Assembly (NCBI RefSeq): GCF_000963705.1
Contig: NZ_LAJY01000013.1
Span: 1 to 17,121, forward strand
Origin: Elstera litoralis
GTDB taxonomy: Bacteria > Pseudomonadota > Alphaproteobacteria > Elsterales > Elsteraceae
Length of the DNA stretch: 17,121 bases
Direction: 5' to 3'
A program made the position numbers and the translations under genes. Under the pieces are notes generated by a model, which was not told where the DNA came from, ran no database searches, and saw nothing but the letters and a program-made list of their open reading frames with translations. Within the stretch, counting starts at the first letter, position 1. Every line of letters starts with the position of its first letter. Below, in pieces: positions 1-7,102 of this stretch.

Positions 1-311
1 TCTCCCTTTGTCATTTACCTTTCGGTTCGTTCCGGCTGATCTTGCCGTGAAAAATGAATAGCACTGTATTGGATTCGGTTGCACCTGTTTTTTCTTGACA
101 CAGAAGCGCACAAAAATTAGGCAAAACTACTCTGGCGGAAAGATGGGTCTTATTCGACGCATTACGCTGAAAATTTTGAAGAAAGCGCCTCGAACCGAGT
201 TTTGCGGCGAAAATCTGAAACCCTCAAACAGATCGATACTTTTGACGTTTAGGCCTATATGCGTCTAATGAAACCGCTCTATGTGCCTAACGCATGGCTG
301 AAAATTAACCA

Positions 312-414
312 TTACCCAAGATTTACCCAAAAACCCCATTCGATGCTTAAAAAAGCCTTATCCGAGAAAATCTTTAGGGATTATCAATCAACCTCTTGGG
401 TAAATCTTGGGTAA
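312..414. repeat. 19-bp perfect inverted repeat, each arm a tandem TTGGGTAA pair
   Basis: TTACCCAAGATTTACCCAA at 312-330 is the exact reverse complement of TTGGGTAAATCTTGGGTAA at 396-414. Inside each arm the 8-base unit TTGGGTAA occurs twice with an 11-base period, about one helical turn, so there are four copies in all: two in each orientation. The arms are separated by 65 bases. This layout resembles arm-type binding sites of tyrosine integrases or sites for a cooperative DNA-binding protein; which one is not shown by the sequence. Confidence 0.8.
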
Positions 415-430
415 AATCGTATGCGCTCGG

Positions 431-457
431 TTGCCCTTTGATGCCCCCAATTGCCCC
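431..457. repeat. Three WTGCCC boxes at exact 10-base spacing
   Basis: TTGCCC at 431, ATGCCC at 441 and TTGCCC at 451 start exactly 10 bases apart, so all three face the same side of the helix. They lie between the 19-bp inverted repeat and the terminator of tRNA-Ser. The function is unknown; they could be further protein-binding boxes of the same region. Confidence 0.5.
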
Positions 458-464
458 GGATATG

Positions 465-490
465 AAAAAACCCCAGGGTTTCCCTGGGGT
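465..490 (-). terminator. Rho-independent terminator of tRNA-Ser
   Basis: Read on the minus strand this is a perfect 9-bp stem, ACCCCAGGG with CCCTGGGGT, closed by an AAA loop and running directly into a run of six T (470-465). It lies 33 bases downstream of the tRNA-Ser 3' end and has the right orientation to end that transcript. Confidence 0.9.
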
Positions 491-523
491 CTATCTTATT
501 GATTTCATTGAAAAAGAAGAAGT

Positions 524-615
524 TGGCGGAAGGGATGAGATTCGAACTCACGGTACGGTTTAACCCGTACAACGGTTTAGCAAACCGTCGCCTTCAGCCA
601 CTCGGCCACCCTCCC
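524..615 (-). tRNA. tRNA-Ser, anticodon GCU
   Basis: The minus strand folds as a 92-nt class II tRNA with a long variable arm. The acceptor stem GGGAGGG pairs with CCCTTCC (one G-U pair), followed by discriminator G and an encoded CCA (527-524). U8 and a D arm with GCCGAGTGG follow. The anticodon loop TTGCTAA gives anticodon GCU, which reads AGC/AGU serine codons. A long variable arm (GTACGGGTTAAACCGTAC) and the T loop TTCGAAT are present. Transcription probably starts near 664 and stops at the terminator ending at 465. Confidence 0.95.
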
Positions 616-670
616 GCCGGAGAACACCGTTGTTGGTCAAGCTGATATTGACACGACGTATGCAAGGGAG

Positions 671-700
671 TGTCTAGCCGCCGGAAGCCCCCCCTGTCAA
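671..700 (-). promoter_or_regulatory. Possible promoter of tRNA-Ser
   Basis: On the minus strand TTGACA (700-695) is followed after 18 bases by TAGACA (676-671). The -35 is perfect and the -10 is weak. It lies about 55 bases upstream of the mature tRNA 5' end, a plausible leader. The spacer is very G-rich. This is a motif call only. Confidence 0.35.
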
Positions 701-704
701 CCCG

Positions 705-1395
705 TTAGCGTTGGGGCAGGCTTTCGGCAGTGCTAACCCGCTGCAGTCCGGTGATCCAATCGCGCACGCTATGGAGATCGTCCATGACGTGATGGGCCAC
801 GTCGCGCAAGGCGTCGGTGGGGGCGATGAGGTCCGGGACCATGATGACGGTCATCCCGGCGGCGCGGGCGGCACGCAGACCGTTGGGGCTGTCTTCCAGG
901 GCAAGGCAGCGGCTGGGATCGACCTTCAGCAGTGCGGCGGCTTTCAGGTAGCGGGTCGGGGGCGGGTTTGCCTGCCGCCACTTCATCGCCGCCGACGAGC
1001 CCGTGGAACCGGGGTAATAGACCGACCTTCGTCAGCTTCTGTTCGGCGGCTTTCCGCGCGGTCGAAGTGGCGACGGCGCGGGGCAGGGCGGCGGCGTCGA
1101 GATGGTCCAGCAGTTCGCCGACGCCGGTTTTCAGCGGAATGGCGTCATGGCCGCCGATGCCCTGCCAATGGTGCTCGATGCGGCCATAGAGGGCTTCATG
1201 GTCCCAGGACGGGCCGTAGACGCTCTTCAAGCGCTCTTCCGCCGAGCGGCGGTTGAGGCCGATCAAGGAGAGAAACACTTCATCATTCATTTCGACGCCG
1301 AGATCGGTCGCCGCCAACTGCCAGACGATGCGAAACATCCTCTCGCTATCGAGCAGCAGCCCATCCATATCGAAAATTACGGCGTCAAACGGCAT
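705..1395 (-). CDS. HAD-superfamily hydrolase (subfamily IA, phosphoglucomutase-like), frame broken
   Basis: A probable phosphatase or phosphomutase acting on a small phosphorylated metabolite; the substrate cannot be read from sequence. The N-terminal part has HAD motif I with the nucleophile and acid aspartates (FDMDG, D9 and D11), followed by LLLDSE as in the beta-phosphoglucomutase/YniC group. Motif II (VATST) and the motif III lysine (GKPAPD) follow. The remaining part, with motif IV (LALEDSPNGLRAARAAGM), lies in another frame. The frames join at 951-955: minus-strand GACCCGC would need to be GACCGC to give GKPAPDRYLKAA, so one extra C is present. Corrected length is about 229 residues, normal for the family. 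The ATG at 1395 follows an AAGGA site and lies inside the last codons of murI (11-base overlap), so translation is probably coupled. Confidence 0.8.
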
Positions 1396-2191
1396 CGAAG
1401 TCTTTTCCTTCATCAGGCGTCCAGGCCCCGAAAAACTTGGGGATACCGAGTCGCGCAAGGCAGGGTGATAGCAGGTGTGTATCCTCAGGAGCCGTGAAAA
1501 ACCCGCAGGACGGACCCTCGGCCCAGTCGGGCACGACTTCAGCAACCCGCCGGGCAATGGCAGCGGCGCTATCGAGAAAGCTAAGCCCCGGCGCGGAATT
1601 TTCTAGGGCCACTCGGATCAGCGGGAAATGGGTGCAGCCGAGAATGATTGTATCGAGATCGGGAACGTCCGTGAGCGGGGCCAGTTCCTCGGCGACCGCC
1701 ACCGGATCGAGCGCCCCGCCCCGCAGCGCCGCTTCCGCCATCAGCACGAGTTTGGCCGAGCCATGCCGATGCAGCGTTACACCCGCGCCGTGGCGAGCCA
1801 TGAGATCATCGATATAGGGGCGGTTGACCGTCGCCGGCGTCGCCAATAGGCCGATCACGCCGCTGCGGCTCCCCTCGCACGCCGGTTTGACCGCCGGGAC
1901 GGTGCCGATCACGGGGATGCTGAGCCGCGCGCGTAAAGCGGGCAGAGCAATCGTGCTGGCGGTGTTGCAGGCCACCACCAACCCACACGGATCGAGTTCG
2001 GCGCAGGTTTCGACCAGCAGGCTCTCGATGCGCGCTAGCAGCACATCATCCGCCTTGGTGCCATAGGGCAGCCAGGCGCTATCGGCCAGATAGGCAATCG
2101 CCCCCTGCGGCTTCTGTACCCGCAAAGCTTCCACGACGGACAGACCGCCGAGGCCGGAGTCGAAGATGAGGAGCGGGCGGGGAGGTGTCAT
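1385..2191 (-). CDS. murI: Glutamate racemase
   Basis: Interconverts L- and D-glutamate in the cytoplasm, supplying D-Glu for peptidoglycan. The protein of 268 residues starts with the typical IFDSGLGGLSVV (D11, S12), carries the first catalytic cysteine in VACNTAST (C75) and the second in LGCTHFPL (C186), and has family length. The longer open frame to 2317 was rejected: its extra 42 residues are encoded by hairpin-rich spacer, while the ATG at 2191 has a GGAG site six bases upstream. That GGAG sits in the loop and 3' arm of a small hairpin (2194-2206), which may modulate translation. The stop codon overlaps the start of the HAD gene. It follows gatB by 167 bases. Confidence 0.95.
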   Translation of the reverse strand: MTPPRPLLIFDSGLGGLSVVEALRVQKPQGAIAYLADSAWLPYGTKADDVLLARIESLLVETCAELDPCGLVVACNTASTIALPALRARLSIPVIGTVPAVKPACEGSRSGVIGLLATPATVNRPYIDDLMARHGAGVTLHRHGSAKLVLMAEAALRGGALDPVAVAEELAPLTDVPDLDTIILGCTHFPLIRVALENSAPGLSFLDSAAAIARRVAEVVPDWAEGPSCGFFTAPEDTHLLSPCLARLGIPKFFGAWTPDEGKDFDAV

Positions 2192-2358
2192 CAGGGGCTC
2201 CGCCCCCGATACCCCCGCCAAAGGGCTAGCCCTTTGGAAACCATTTTCTTTGTCAAAGAATGGGTTAGGGGGAGGAGAGCAAGAAATACTCAAGAAAAAG
2301 GGATCGCCAAGGGGCAAGCCCCTTGGCTGGGGTTGTCAGGGGTAAAACCCCAGACAGA
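2192..2358. repeat. Stack of intergenic palindromes between gatB and murI
   Basis: Five hairpin-forming segments follow one another: GGGGC-TCC-GCCCC (2194-2206), the perfect 20-base palindrome CCAAAGGGCTAGCCCTTTGG (2218-2237), an imperfect one around CCATTTTCTTTG/CAAAGAATGG (2240-2263), CCAAGGGGC-AA-GCCCCTTGG (2307-2326), and a GGGGT/ACCCC pair (about 2329-2352). Such GC-rich dyads are a common style of intergenic repeat in GC-rich alphaproteobacteria. In the transcript they could protect mRNA ends or attenuate read-through from gatB into murI. No T-run marks a clear terminator. Confidence 0.75.
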
Positions 2359-3820
2359 TTACCCTTCCAGCTTTGCGCGCAGCAGATCGTTGAGCATCAC
2401 CGGATTGGCTTTGCCGCCGGTGGCTTTCATGGTCTGGCCGACGAAGAAGCCGAACAGCTTGTCTTTACCGCCCCGGAATTCGGCGACCTTATCGGGGTTC
2501 GCCGCGAGGATGGCATCGATGGCCGCCTCGATGGCCCCGGTATCGGTGACTTGCACGAGCCCGTGCTTTTCAACGATATCGGCGGCGGCTTCACCCGTTT
2601 CCAGCATGATCTGGAACACGTCTTTGGCGATCTTATTATTGATCTTATTGCTAGAAATAAGATCGATCAAACCGCCCAAAGCTTCTGCCGAAACAGGGGG
2701 TTCTTCGATGGTCTTACCGAGTTTGTTGAGCGCGCCGAATAGTTCCACCGTCACCCAATTGGCGGCGATCTTGGCGTCGCGGCCTTGGGCCACGGCTTCG
2801 AAATAGAGCGCGGTCTCCTTTTCCGACACGAGCACGCTGGCGTCGTAACGCGACAGGCCGAGGGCCATATAGCGGGCGCGGCGGGCATCGGGCAGCTCCG
2901 GCATAGCGGCGCGGATGGCCTCGATCTGGGCCGGGTCGATTTCGAGCGGCAGCAGGTCGGGGTCCGGGAAATAGCGGTAGTCGTGCGCCTGCTCTTTGGA
3001 GCGCATCGCGCGGGTTTCACCCTTGGCGCTATCCCACAGGCGGGTTTCCTGGCGAATGCTGCCGCCATCTTCCAGAACTTCGATCTGGCGCCGGGCTTCA
3101 TAATCGATGGCCTGCGCAACGAAGCGGATGGAGTTAACGTTTTTTGATTTCGCAGCGTGTGCCGAAGGGCTCGCCGGGGCGGCGCACCGAGACGTTGGCG
3201 TCGCAGCGCATCGAGCCTTCTTCCATATTGCCGTCGCAGGTTTCGAGATAGCGCAGGATGGCCCGCAGCTTCTTGAGGTAGGCGGCGGCTTCTTCGGACG
3301 AGCGAATATCCGGCTCAGACACGATTTCCATTAGGGCGATGCCCGACCGGTTGAGATCGATGTAGGAGAGGCGCGGGTCTTGATCGTGCATCGATTTACC
3401 CGCGTCCTGCTCCAGATGCAGGCGGGTGATGCCGATGTATTTTTCGCTGCCGTCGGCAAGATCGACGGTCATATGCCCGCCGGTCACGATCGGCTGGGTG
3501 AACTGCGAGATCTGATAGCCCTGGGGCAGATCGGCGTAGAAATAGTTCTTCCGGTCGAAGACCGAGAGCGTGTTGACGGTGGCATTGATGCCAAGGCCGG
3601 TCTTAATCGCTTGCTCGACGCACACCCGGTTGATGACGGGCAGCATGCCGGGCATGGCCGCATCGACGAACGAAACCTGTGCGTTGGCATCGGCCCCGAA
3701 TTCGGTCGCAGCCCCAGAGAAGAGCTTCGCCTTGGAGATGACCTGGGCATGGACTTCCAGCCCGATCACGAGTTCCCACGGGCCGGTTTTACCCTGAATG
3801 ATGTTCTTGTTTTCGGTCAT
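2359..3820 (-). CDS. gatB: Asp-tRNA(Asn)/Glu-tRNA(Gln) amidotransferase subunit B, frame broken
   Basis: GatB binds mischarged Glu-tRNA(Gln) or Asp-tRNA(Asn) and activates the side chain for amidation with ammonia from GatA. The first 228 codons (from the ATG at 3820, with an AGGGAG site upstream) carry the GatB signature region ELVIGLEVHAQV, FDRKNYFYADLPQGYQ and GSMRCDANVSVR. They then stop after CEIKK. The expected continuation (CEIKNVNSIRFVAQAIDYEARRQ) is present in the next frame, running to the YqeY-like tail and the stop at 2359. The break is a run of six A (plus-strand T 3140-3145) where five restore the frame. Corrected length is about 486 residues, normal for GatB. It starts two bases after the gatA stop. 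Because GatCAB is normally essential, a sequence error is likelier than a null allele. Confidence 0.92.
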
Positions 3821-3822
3821 GG

Positions 3823-5301
3823 TTACGCTCCCTGGCCGAAGGTGGGACGGGCGGTGAAGCTTGCCGCCGCTTCCAGCACGCCGCCGACGCGGATCACGGT
3901 TTCTTCATCGAAGGGCCGTCCGAGGATTTGCAGCCCCAGCGGCAGGCCATCGTTCGACAGCCCCGTCGGCACGGCCAAACCGGGCAGCCCGGCGAGGCTG
4001 GCAGGGACGGTGAAGACGTCGTTGAGATACATGGCGATGGGATCGTCATTTTTCTCATTCAGCCCGAAGGCCGGGGTCGGCGCGGTCGGGGTCAGCAGCA
4101 CATCGCATTGCTCGAACGCCTTCTTGAAATCGTCGGCGATCAGGGCGCGAACCTTTTGCGCCTTCAGGTAATAGGCGTCGTAATAGCCCGCCGAGAGCAC
4201 GTAGGTGCCGATGAGAATGCGGCGCTGAACCTCATGGCCGAACCCGGCGGCGCGGGTGTTTTCGTACATTTCATCCAGCGTATTGCCGGGCACGCGCAAA
4301 CCAAAGCGCACGCCGTCGTAGCGGGCGAGGTTGGCGGAGGCTTCGGCGGGGGCGATGATGTAATAGGTCGCCAGCGCATATTTCGTGTGCGGCAGCGAGA
4401 CCGAGACGATTTCCGCCCCCGCCTGCTTCAGCCACTCGATCCCCTGATCCCAGAGTTTCACGATTTCCGGGCTGGTGCCATCGACGCGATATTCCGCCGG
4501 AACGCCGACCTTGAGGCCGCGCACGTCGCCGGTCAGCGCCTTGGTGAAATCCGGCACGGCGATATTCGCGCTGGTCGAATCCTTCGGATCGAAGCCCGCC
4601 ATGCTGTTCAGCATCAGGGCCGCATCCTTCACCGAGCGCGTCATCGGCCCGGCTTGGTCGAGCGAGGAGGCGAAGGCGACGATGCCCCAGCGCGAGCAGC
4701 GCCCATAGGTCGGCTTCAGCCCAACGATGCCGCAGAAGGCGGCGGGCTGGCGGATCGAGCCGCCCGTATCGGTGCCGGTTGCCGCCATCACGCCGCGCGC
4801 CGCCACAATCGCCGCCGAACCGCCCGAGGAGCCGCCCGGAACCAAATCAACATCCGAGCCCGCGCGCTTCCACGGCGAAATCACCGGCCCGTGATAGGAG
4901 GTGCCGTTCGACGAGCCCATCGCAAACTCATCGAGGTTGAGCTTGCCGAGGCTGATGGAGCCGGCGGCTTTCAGCTTGCCCGACACGGTCGACTCGTAAG
5001 GCGGCACGAACCCATCGAGAATATGGCTGGCTGCCGTGGTCCGCACGCCTTCGGTGCAGAACAGGTCTTTAATGCCGACAGGAATGCCTTCGAGCGCCCC
5101 GGCCTCGCCCTTCGCGCGGCGTACGTCGGAAGCTTTGGCAGCCTCACGCGCGGCATCGAAAGTTTCGGTGATATAGGCGTTCAGCGGGCGGGCGGCTTCC
5201 GAGGCGGCGATATGCGCGTCGGTCAGTTCCACCGAGGTGAAGTGTTTCGCGGCCAGCCCGTCCAGGGCCTCGGTAATGGTCAGATCGGTCAGTTTGCTCA
5301 T
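3823..5301 (-). CDS. gatA: Asp-tRNA(Asn)/Glu-tRNA(Gln) amidotransferase subunit A
   Basis: The amidase subunit of GatCAB; it hydrolyses glutamine and passes ammonia to GatB. The protein of 492 residues has the amidase-signature triad: Lys78 in GIPVGIKDLF, cis-Ser158 in PGGSSGGSAA and the nucleophile Ser182 in GTDTGGSIRQPAAFCG. The length is normal. The ATG at 5301 was chosen because MSKLTDLTITEAL matches the family start and lies one base after the gatC stop (TAA-G-ATG). The longer frame to 5358 would run back into gatC. Translation is probably coupled to gatC and, two bases after its own stop, to gatB. No anomaly was seen in the frame. Confidence 0.97.
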   Translation of the reverse strand: MSKLTDLTITEALDGLAAKHFTSVELTDAHIAASEAARPLNAYITETFDAAREAAKASDVRRAKGEAGALEGIPVGIKDLFCTEGVRTTAASHILDGFVPPYESTVSGKLKAAGSISLGKLNLDEFAMGSSNGTSYHGPVISPWKRAGSDVDLVPGGSSGGSAAIVAARGVMAATGTDTGGSIRQPAAFCGIVGLKPTYGRCSRWGIVAFASSLDQAGPMTRSVKDAALMLNSMAGFDPKDSTSANIAVPDFTKALTGDVRGLKVGVPAEYRVDGTSPEIVKLWDQGIEWLKQAGAEIVSVSLPHTKYALATYYIIAPAEASANLARYDGVRFGLRVPGNTLDEMYENTRAAGFGHEVQRRILIGTYVLSAGYYDAYYLKAQKVRALIADDFKKAFEQCDVLLTPTAPTPAFGLNEKNDDPIAMYLNDVFTVPASLAGLPGLAVPTGLSNDGLPLGLQILGRPFDEETVIRVGGVLEAAASFTARPTFGQGA

Positions 5302-5302
5302 C

Positions 5303-5593
5303 TTATTCAACGACCTTCGGAACAGTGAAGAAGCGGCCTTCAGCGGACTGTGGCGCATTCTTCAGAATTTTTTCGTGTTGATCGGGCTCGGTCACGACAT
5401 CGTCGCGCATCGGCAATTTCATATTCACGACGCGGGCCAGCGGCGCCACGCCGTCGGTATTCACTTCGCTCAATTGCTCGATCCAGCCGAGAATCGCCGA
5501 AATTTCGGTGGCGAGCGACGCGAGGTCTTTTTCCTCAACTTTAATGCGGGCCAATGTGGCAACGCGGCGTACCGTGTCTTGATCCAAGGCCAT
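5303..5593 (-). CDS. gatC: Asp-tRNA(Asn)/Glu-tRNA(Gln) amidotransferase subunit C
   Basis: The small subunit that wraps around GatA and holds the GatCAB complex together. The 96-residue sequence begins MALDQDTVRRVATLARIKV and contains the conserved stretch EISAILGWIEQLSEVNTDGV and the typical end with LRDD-like MRDDVVTEPD and APQSAEGRFFTVPKVVE. The ATG at 5593 is preferred over the upstream one at 5650 because homology starts there and AGGAAGG lies about 12 bases upstream. It is first in the gatC-gatA-gatB-murI-HAD series. The upstream 210 bases are shared with the divergent toxin-antitoxin pair. No strong -35/-10 pair was recognised for gatC. Confidence 0.95.
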   Translation of the reverse strand: MALDQDTVRRVATLARIKVEEKDLASLATEISAILGWIEQLSEVNTDGVAPLARVVNMKLPMRDDVVTEPDQHEKILKNAPQSAEGRFFTVPKVVE

Positions 5594-5724
5594 GACGGGC
5601 GCGACCTTCCTGTAAACGGGTCTAAAAATAACAGCGTCGATTGCTAACACCCCTCGTGGGCGCGGTGCAACAGGGCTGCTTTTGTTTCGCAGGATTTCTT
5701 ATCCGGCGATCCGAGGCAGGAGGG

Positions 5725-5767
5725 TTGAACGTTTTTCAATTGTTCAAACTTTTAAAAATAATATAAT
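5725..5767 (+). promoter_or_regulatory. Promoter and likely operator of the toxin-antitoxin pair
   Basis: TTGTTC (5740-5745) is followed after 16 bases by a perfect TATAAT (5762-5767), 36 bases ahead of the antitoxin ATG. An inverted repeat TTGAAC (5725-5730) and GTTCAA (5742-5747) overlaps the -35, the usual place for an operator bound by the antitoxin or toxin-antitoxin complex. The stretch is much richer in A+T than its surroundings. Confidence 0.65.
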
Positions 5768-5803
5768 TTTCATCGAAAACCTCCCCAAGAGCGGACCTAC
5801 GGA

Positions 5804-6058
5804 ATGCAAACGCACGAAATGACCGGCCGCGAATTCGTCAGCGGCGTCGCCACGGCGAAGCGCCTCGCCTCGGACGGTAACGCCGTAATTATCACCAACC
5901 ACAATAAACCCACTCATGTTCTGCTGTCGGTCGAGACCTATAACCGCCTTGTTAGCGAACGGGTGCCGACGCATCTTTATTTTGCCAGCGCGGGACAGAC
6001 CGACGCCGAATTGCCCTCGGTCCGCATGCCTCTGCGCGTTGCCGACCTCGATGGTTAA
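5804..6058 (+). CDS. Phd/YefM-family antitoxin
   Basis: A small DNA-binding antitoxin that neutralises the adjacent VapC-type toxin and probably represses their common promoter. The 84 residues contain the Phd/YefM fold pattern: MTGREFVSGVATAKRLASDGNAVIITNHNKPTHVLLSVETYNRLV, where an N-terminal helix pair is followed by strands with N-x-P-THVL. The rest (about residues 52-84) is the variable tail expected to bind the toxin. The start could be the ATG at 5804 or the in-frame ATG at 5819; neither has a strong ribosome binding site. Its last 8 bases overlap the start of vapC, typical of coupled toxin-antitoxin pairs. Confidence 0.88.
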   Translation: MQTHEMTGREFVSGVATAKRLASDGNAVIITNHNKPTHVLLSVETYNRLVSERVPTHLYFASAGQTDAELPSVRMPLRVADLDG

Positions 6059-6476
6059 GTACCTGCTCGATACCAACGTTATCTCGGAACTCCGCAAAGG
6101 TGGGCGGGCCAATAGCCGCGTGCAAGCTTGGGCCAGCCCAAAAGACCCCGATCGTTTCTATCTTTGCGCTATTACGCTGTTCGAAATCGCTGCCGGGGCC
6201 AATCATCTGCGCGGGAAGGGCGATGAGGGCGGCGCGCGGGTCTTCGAGGCCTGGACTAGCACTATCCTGATCCCGAAGTTTGGCGAGCGTCTGTTGCCGC
6301 TCACCCCGAGTATTTGCCTTGCCGCTGCCGAGCTTCTCGGCAGCAAAGGGCCGCCAAGTGCCGATCTCTTGATCGCGGCAACGGCGAAAGTGCATTCCTG
6401 CGTTCTTGTGACCCGCAATGTTAAAGACTTCTCCGGGTTCAATCTGATGGTCGAAAACCCCTTTGAGGCGCTTTAA
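6051..6476 (+). CDS. vapC: PIN-domain toxin, VapC family
   Basis: A Mg-dependent ribonuclease toxin. The 141 residues have the PIN-domain acidic positions: D7 in LLDTNVISEL, E45 in LFEIAAG, D105 in PSADLLIAATA and D126 in TRNVKDF. All four are present, so the toxin looks active. The ATG at 6051 lies inside the end of the antitoxin frame (8-base overlap); the longer open frame from 5916 merely overlaps the antitoxin. Its partner is a Phd/YefM protein rather than a VapB, a known mixed pairing. The stop codon overlaps the stop codon of the convergent lysE gene by 4 bases. Confidence 0.92.
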   Translation: MVKYLLDTNVISELRKGGRANSRVQAWASPKDPDRFYLCAITLFEIAAGANHLRGKGDEGGARVFEAWTSTILIPKFGERLLPLTPSICLAAAELLGSKGPPSADLLIAATAKVHSCVLVTRNVKDFSGFNLMVENPFEAL

Positions 6477-7092
6477 AAGCCGCTCTGGGCCGCTTGCAGC
6501 AGTGTCCAGACGCCAAAACCCAGTAGCCCCAGAGCGGCAAGCCCGTTCATCAGGGCCATTCGGCGCGGTGAGAGGCGCGGGCGCAGCCATTCGGCGACAA
6601 AGACCAGCAGCACCAGCGTTCCGCCGGTCGAGGCCACCAAACCGCCCGCCAGCGCGAACCGTTCCCCCAGCCCCGCCTCCAGCCCGCCTAAGGAACTAAA
6701 CAGCCCGCCGAAATAGATCACGGTGAGCGGATTGCTCAGCGTCAGCGCCATGACCGTAATCGTATCGCCGAGAAAACTCGTCTCCCGCGTGGCGTCCGCC
6801 GCTTGGCGCACTGCGTTCCGGCTGTTCCACGCGGCCCAGGCCAGCCAGAGCAGCAGCAGGCCGCCGCCGATCTGCATCGGCAGGGAAATCGTTCGTGCCC
6901 AAACGCCGAGGGCGGCAAGGCTAAAGAGGGCGATCAGTGCATAGGTCGCATCGGCAATCGACGCCCCCAAGGCCACGGCAAACCCGCGCCGGATGCCGCC
7001 TTGCAGCGTGCGGTCGAGGCAGAGCAGGGCAATCGGGCCGACCTGAACGGCAAGTAACAGCCCTAAGGCCAAGCCTGAAGAAAGAAGCTCAT
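6473..7092 (-). CDS. LysE/RhtB-family amino-acid exporter, probable frame break near the start
   Basis: An inner-membrane exporter of amino acids or related molecules. The sequence LGLLLAVQVGPIALLCLDRTLQGG is the LysE/RhtB signature (VGPI), and five to six hydrophobic segments follow. The unbroken frame starts only at a TTG (7072) that cuts into the first membrane helix. In another frame, an ATG at 7092 (or 7095), seven bases past the lrp stop, encodes MSFFLQAW. It would join ALGLLLAVQ perfectly if minus-strand GCTTGGCCTT read GCTTGGGCCTT. I therefore infer one missing G near 7066-7073 and a true protein of about 206 residues, the family length. It is probably cotranscribed with, and controlled by, the Lrp-type gene just upstream. 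The substrate is unknown. Confidence 0.82.
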
Positions 7093-7102
7093 CATGATAA
7101 AT

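Larger units (their letters stand above)
1..463. other. AT-rich stretch without a convincing gene, next to tRNA-Ser
   Basis: No open frame here looks like a protein gene; the longest plus-strand candidate, 143-268, encodes 41 unremarkable residues. Base composition is clearly richer in A+T than the rest of the window. A TTGACA at 95-100 has only a poor -10 (TAGGCA) 17 bases on and leads to nothing recognisable. The right half holds several short phased repeats, listed separately. Lying just past the 3' end of a tRNA gene, this could be the edge of an integrated element that extends off the left end, but no integrase and no duplicated tRNA 3' end is visible in the window. Confidence 0.5.

Noticed and set aside
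143..268. 41-codon plus-strand frame in the AT-rich left region
   Set aside because: It lacks a clear ribosome binding site, has no recognisable motif, and such length is expected by chance in this composition.
312..457. CRISPR array
   Set aside because: Repeat units are 6-19 bases, with no regular 30-base spacers and no cas genes nearby.
2234..2317. Extended N-terminus of MurI
   Set aside because: The extra 42 codons fall in palindromic spacer, and family homology begins at the internal ATG at 2191 with its own ribosome binding site.
3928..5328. 466-codon plus-strand frame antisense to gatA
   Set aside because: The complementary strand encodes a full-length, motif-complete GatA; the antisense frame is a by-product of GC-rich codon use and its translation has no family features.
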